A stretch of 8,174 bases of DNA from an uncultured bacterium (GTDB lineage Bacteria > Cyanobacteriota > Vampirovibrionia > Gastranaerophilales > Gastranaerophilaceae): assembly GCA_902772945.1 (NCBI GenBank), contig CACYCU010000193.1, positions 1 through 8,174 of the forward strand, written 5' to 3'. Under the pieces are notes generated by a model. The model saw nothing but the letters and a program-made list of their open reading frames with translations. It ran no database searches and was not told the origin of the DNA. Below are positions 4,855-8,174 of this stretch, one piece after another. Positions within the stretch are counted from its first letter, which is position 1, and every line of letters begins with the position of its first letter. The position numbers and the translations under genes are program-made.

Positions 4855-7800
4855 GCTAAGCAACAGCAGGAATTTAATTACAAATTTATAAAAGAGCAGG
4901 CGGGCGCAGGCAACTGGCGCAGAGGTTACGAATATCATCTTAAAGATATGGTGTTCGATACTTATCCTGAAAAAAATTTCTACATGGGAAAAGTAAAAGG
5001 AAATTTTCAGGATCATTACAATACTGACTTGATTTTCAAAAAAAACAAAGTAGAAGCGCGTTGCAATTGTCCGTTGAAAGATGAATGGTGTAAGCATGCC
5101 GTGGCTGTTGCTTTGAAAGCGATTGATGAACATGCTTATGAAGATTGGCTTGAAACGAAATTCGGCATGGAATTTGATTTTCCTGATGAAAACACCGCAT
5201 TGAATGAAGCACCTCAAGGTAATTATATTTTTCACTTCAATTCAAAAAGAAAAGCGAACTTTTTCTCAGTTCTTGTACGCTCAAGAGAAACCGGAAAAGT
5301 TGTAAGACAAATAGAACCGATATTGAGAGCTTTAATAGAAGCTCAAAAACAAGATAAAAGTTTTGAATTAAATAATTCTCAAAAAGTAGAAGTCGCTATT
5401 TTTCAACAATTATTAACTATTTCAAGACAGGATAAAAAAGCCGGCTGGTATGATATTCCGATTACAAAATTCGGTCCTATGTTTACATTACTTTCTAAAG
5501 CAGACGAAGTTTTAGACGAGAAAACTAAAGAACGTTTGAAATTTACTGACGAAGAATGGAAGCTTGTTTTATACGTTAATACTGGCGCACAAGGGACTAT
5601 CCTCTTATCTCTGGAATGGGAACGACCTGATAAGGATGACGTTTACCCGCTTGAAGAAGTAAGATATTTTTCAAGACACTTGAAATGGGGAAGATACAAA
5701 AATATAATATTTCCGACAAATATTGCAATGAATTCATTGCCTCAGAACATTTTAAAATCATCTTTTACAGATTTAAAGGATGCAGAAGGAGGCAAATTTA
5801 TATATGAAGAACTTCCTAAACTACAAGAAATTATGGACGTTAAAGTTGATGAGAATATCAACAAATTAATGCTCACCGAACGTCCTCCACTAAATATTGT
5901 AACTTTAGGTATAGATTATGATCAATCTTTGAAAGCATCATTGGAATTTGAATATGACGGAGTTGTCGTTCCGTATTCAAAAACAACTGCAGAAAAAGCT
6001 CCTTATATAACAGTAAAAAAACAAGGAGAAGATTTAGTTTATTGGGTAAAAAGAAACCTAAAGCACGAACAGGAAGCATACCAAATGCTATTAGCCTGCA
6101 AATTTGTACCTATGCAAACAAATAATCTTGCTTTAGAAAAAGAAAACGCCATTGATTTTTACAATTATTACATAAAACAAGCAGGTGAAGGTTGGAAATT
6201 TGTAGAAAAAGATGATATGAACTTTTTCAAACTGATGGATAATCCGTTTAAGCTTTGCGCCAAAATTGATTTTTCTAAAGATGTAGAAGACAGTTTTGAA
6301 ATATTTCTCTTCGGTCAAGTCGGCGAAGAAATTATTAATTTTGACGAAATATACGAAACAATTCAAAGCGGAGAAAAATACAGCAGAATAAGAAGTCTCG
6401 GTTTTGTTGAGTACCCTGCACAAGATATATATTCAATAATGCGTGCATTCAATTCATTCGACGTATACAGAAACAACGAAGATAAATATATTGTAAAAAC
6501 TTATCGTGCAGGCTTAATTAATGAATTGCAGAATTTGAATGTTGAACTTGTATTAAGTGAAGAATTTGAAAACTTCTGGAAACAAATGTCTTCATTCTCA
6601 ACTTCAGAAGATTTAAAACTTCCTGAAGGAGTACATGCCGAATTCAGAGAATATCAAACAAAAGGTTTTGGTTGGCTCTGGTTTATGTATAAATACGGTC
6701 TAAACGGAATATTGGCTGATGATATGGGGCTCGGTAAAACTTTACAAGCACTTGCCGTAATTCAAAAAGCAAAAGAAGAAGACGGTCCGCAGCCGACACT
6801 TGTTGTTTGTCCGACAACAGTTGTGTTTAACTGGGAATCTGAAATCCAAAAATTTGCTCCGACATTGAGCACTCTAAAACTGTCAGGAACAGAGAGAAAA
6901 AGCTTATTTAAAGATATTCCGAACTATGATGTCGTAATTACAAGTTATGCTCTTATAAGACGTGATATTGCCAAATTAAAAGAATTTAATTTCAGATACA
7001 TTATTCTTGATGAATCACAGAATATAAAAAATGCAATGTCACAAACCGCACAAGCTGTCAAAAAACTTCAAGCGTCACATAAACTTGCACTTTCAGGAAC
7101 TCCTATTGAAAATAAATTAGAAGAACTTTGGTCTGTATTTGATTTCCTAATGCCGGGATTTTTATTCAGCGTGGCAGAATTTAATGCAAGGTATGTAAAT
7201 CCGATTATGGAAAGACAGGATAAAACTGTTGAAAAACGTTTGAAATTGCAAATTTATCCGTTTATATTACGCCGTATGAAACGGGATGTTGCAAAAGATT
7301 TGCCGGATAAAGTTGAAAATATCGCATACTGCGAACTTACAGATGAACAAAAAGACTTCTACTTGACGGTATTAGACAGTACAAAAGAAGAATTGTTTAA
7401 ATCTATTGAACAAAACGGACTGGAAAAAAGCAGACTGTCAATTTTCTCAGCATTACTCAGACTTCGTCAAATCTGTTGTCACCCAAGACTTTACGATAAA
7501 GATAACGTTAAAAACATTATTAAATCAGGCAAATTTGAAAAACTTAAATCTATGCTTGAGGAAATTGTTGACGAAGGTCACCGGATTTTGCTGTTCAGCC
7601 AATTCGTTGATATGCTTGATATTATAAAAGCATGGCTCGATAGAGTTGGTATAAAATATGAATATTTAACAGGAAAAACAAAAGACAGACAGGGTGCAGT
7701 TGAAAGATTCAACAATGATCCTACTGTTAAAATATTCTTAATAAGCTTGAAAGCCGGCGGAACAGGTTTGAACTTAACCGGTGCAGATTATGTTATTCAC

Positions 7801-8037
7801 TACGATCCTTGGTGGAATCCGGCTGTTGAAGATCAGGCCACCGACAGAGCATATCGTATCGGGCAGACTAAAAAAGTATTTGTATACAGACTTATTACAA
7901 AAAATACTGTTGAAGAAAAAATTCAAAAACTTAAAACTGTCAAACGAAACCTTGTTGACAGCGTAATTTCCGTTGACAGGAATATCACTAAATCACTCAC
8001 AATGGATGATATCAGAGAAATTTTCTCGGTTGATTAA
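4849..8037 (+). CDS. SWIM zinc-finger SNF2-family helicase/ATPase
   Basis: This 1062-residue protein is a bacterial SNF2-type DNA translocase, a family that remodels protein-DNA complexes using ATP; its cellular role here is unknown. An N-terminal SWIM zinc finger has ligands C72, C74, C81 and H83 (Cys-x-Cys-x6-Cys-x-His). A long SNF2-associated region follows (about 130-580). The first RecA domain starts at FREYQ (599-603), with Walker A DDMGLGKT (624-631), motif II DESQ (721-724) and motif III SGTP (749-752). The second RecA domain has LLFSQF (914-919), AGGTGLN (969-975) and the arginine-finger block DRAYRIGQ (999-1006). All catalytic motifs are intact. DESQ replaces the textbook DEAH, but related variants such as DEAQ are common in bacterial members. 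The gene has its own promoter candidate. It converges on an HU gene. No defence genes flank it, so a DISARM-like role is not supported. Confidence 0.95.
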   Translation: MSAKQQQEFNYKFIKEQAGAGNWRRGYEYHLKDMVFDTYPEKNFYMGKVKGNFQDHYNTDLIFKKNKVEARCNCPLKDEWCKHAVAVALKAIDEHAYEDWLETKFGMEFDFPDENTALNEAPQGNYIFHFNSKRKANFFSVLVRSRETGKVVRQIEPILRALIEAQKQDKSFELNNSQKVEVAIFQQLLTISRQDKKAGWYDIPITKFGPMFTLLSKADEVLDEKTKERLKFTDEEWKLVLYVNTGAQGTILLSLEWERPDKDDVYPLEEVRYFSRHLKWGRYKNIIFPTNIAMNSLPQNILKSSFTDLKDAEGGKFIYEELPKLQEIMDVKVDENINKLMLTERPPLNIVTLGIDYDQSLKASLEFEYDGVVVPYSKTTAEKAPYITVKKQGEDLVYWVKRNLKHEQEAYQMLLACKFVPMQTNNLALEKENAIDFYNYYIKQAGEGWKFVEKDDMNFFKLMDNPFKLCAKIDFSKDVEDSFEIFLFGQVGEEIINFDEIYETIQSGEKYSRIRSLGFVEYPAQDIYSIMRAFNSFDVYRNNEDKYIVKTYRAGLINELQNLNVELVLSEEFENFWKQMSSFSTSEDLKLPEGVHAEFREYQTKGFGWLWFMYKYGLNGILADDMGLGKTLQALAVIQKAKEEDGPQPTLVVCPTTVVFNWESEIQKFAPTLSTLKLSGTERKSLFKDIPNYDVVITSYALIRRDIAKLKEFNFRYIILDESQNIKNAMSQTAQAVKKLQASHKLALSGTPIENKLEELWSVFDFLMPGFLFSVAEFNARYVNPIMERQDKTVEKRLKLQIYPFILRRMKRDVAKDLPDKVENIAYCELTDEQKDFYLTVLDSTKEELFKSIEQNGLEKSRLSIFSALLRLRQICCHPRLYDKDNVKNIIKSGKFEKLKSMLEEIVDEGHRILLFSQFVDMLDIIKAWLDRVGIKYEYLTGKTKDRQGAVERFNNDPTVKIFLISLKAGGTGLNLTGADYVIHYDPWWNPAVEDQATDRAYRIGQTKKVFVYRLITKNTVEEKIQKLKTVKRNLVDSVISVDRNITKSLTMDDIREIFSVD

Positions 8038-8051
8038 TAAAATTTTGCATA

Positions 8052-8083
8052 AAAAAAGAGCACTCCAAAGAGTGCTCTTTTTT
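8052..8083. terminator. Bidirectional intrinsic terminator
   Basis: GAGCACTC (8058-8065) and GAGTGCTC (8070-8077) form a perfect GC-containing stem around a CAAA loop. It is flanked by seven A's upstream and six T's downstream, which extend the stem to 14 pairs. The T-run serves plus-strand transcripts leaving the SNF2 gene, and the A-run serves minus-strand transcripts leaving the HU gene. Confidence 0.92.
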
Positions 8084-8089
8084 ACTAAA

Positions 8090-8174
8090 CTATTTTCCGT
8101 TAACAATAGTTTTGAATTTTTTACCAGCTGAGAATGCAGGAACTTTCTTTGCAGGAATTTTTAATTCTTTACCA
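8090..8174 (-). CDS. hup: HU-family DNA-binding protein (3' end only, cut by window edge)
   Basis: The last 27 codons and a TAG stop are present. They read GKELKIPAKKVPAFSAGK followed by KFKTIVNGK, the typical C-terminus of HU/IHF-family nucleoid proteins. In the family, the arm strand ends at the IPA segment, and the final helix begins at the PAFSAGK segment, whose lysines help bind DNA. HU is a small abundant dimer that bends and compacts the chromosome. The stop lies seven bases from the shared terminator. The window cuts off the dimerisation body and most of the DNA-binding arm, so HU cannot be told from an IHF-like relative with certainty, although the tail fits HU best. Confidence 0.92.
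   Translation of the reverse strand, partial: GKELKIPAKKVPAFSAGKKFKTIVNGK

Noticed and set aside
4846..5235. 129-codon minus-strand frame inside the SNF2 gene 5' end
   Set aside because: It lies wholly opposite the SWIM-domain coding region, whose Cys and His ligands are intact on the plus strand; no ribosome-binding site or family motif.
7009..7020. DESQ in place of DEAH as a sign of a dead ATPase
   Set aside because: The catalytic Asp and Glu are kept, and bacterial SNF2 proteins often have DEAQ or DESQ here. All other motifs are intact.
4849..8037. SNF2 helicase as part of a defence system such as DISARM
   Set aside because: No methyltransferase, phospholipase-D nuclease, DUF1998 or other defence partner is present. 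The neighbours are prenyl lipid and HU genes, and a SWIM-SNF2 protein alone is common in ordinary bacterial chromosomes.

Overview
The window is AT-rich bacterial chromosome, densely packed with genes and lacking any RNA gene, CRISPR array or transposase. It is mostly housekeeping. The best guess for the source is a non-photosynthetic relative of Cyanobacteria (Melainabacteria/Vampirovibrionia, for example the gut order Gastranaerophilales). The basis is the efp-accB gene pair, a type-II prenyl diphosphate synthase next to a 'divergent PAP2' (DUF212) membrane protein, an intergenic repeat of the 'GTCATTCTGAGC...GAAGAATCTC' kind, and two small membrane proteins opening with M-x-I-S-x-I-N. This is inference from family knowledge; there is no 16S gene or other decisive marker here.

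Layout. Positions 1-1173 (minus strand) read efp, accB, then the first 16 codons of accC: elongation factor P followed by the biotin carrier and biotin carboxylase of acetyl-CoA carboxylase. A folded dispersed repeat lies between efp and accB, and a second hairpin lies between accB and accC. Positions 1174-1333 are a divergent promoter region. Positions 1334-4747 (plus strand) form a tight run: two tandem paralogous small membrane proteins of unknown function (stop/start overlap), rsgA (30S-assembly GTPase, with its own extended -10 so close to the ATG that the mRNA may be leaderless), a prenyl diphosphate synthase overlapping rsgA by 8 bases, and a DUF212 membrane protein. Positions 4748-4848 hold a promoter and two perfect palindromes, the second centred on the next start codon. 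Positions 4849-8037 encode a 1062-residue SWIM/SNF2 helicase. A strong two-way terminator (8052-8083) separates it from the converging 3' end of an HU gene (minus strand, 8090 to the window edge).

How the genes fit together. efp, rsgA and accBC serve translation, ribosome assembly and fatty-acid synthesis. The prenyl synthase and DUF212 protein plausibly form an isoprenoid-lipid pair. The SNF2 protein and HU both act on DNA, but convergently and from separate promoters. I see no clear new defence or mobile system. The parts least explained by known families are the tandem membrane-protein pair, the folded repeat between efp and accB, and the palindromic leader of the SNF2 gene.
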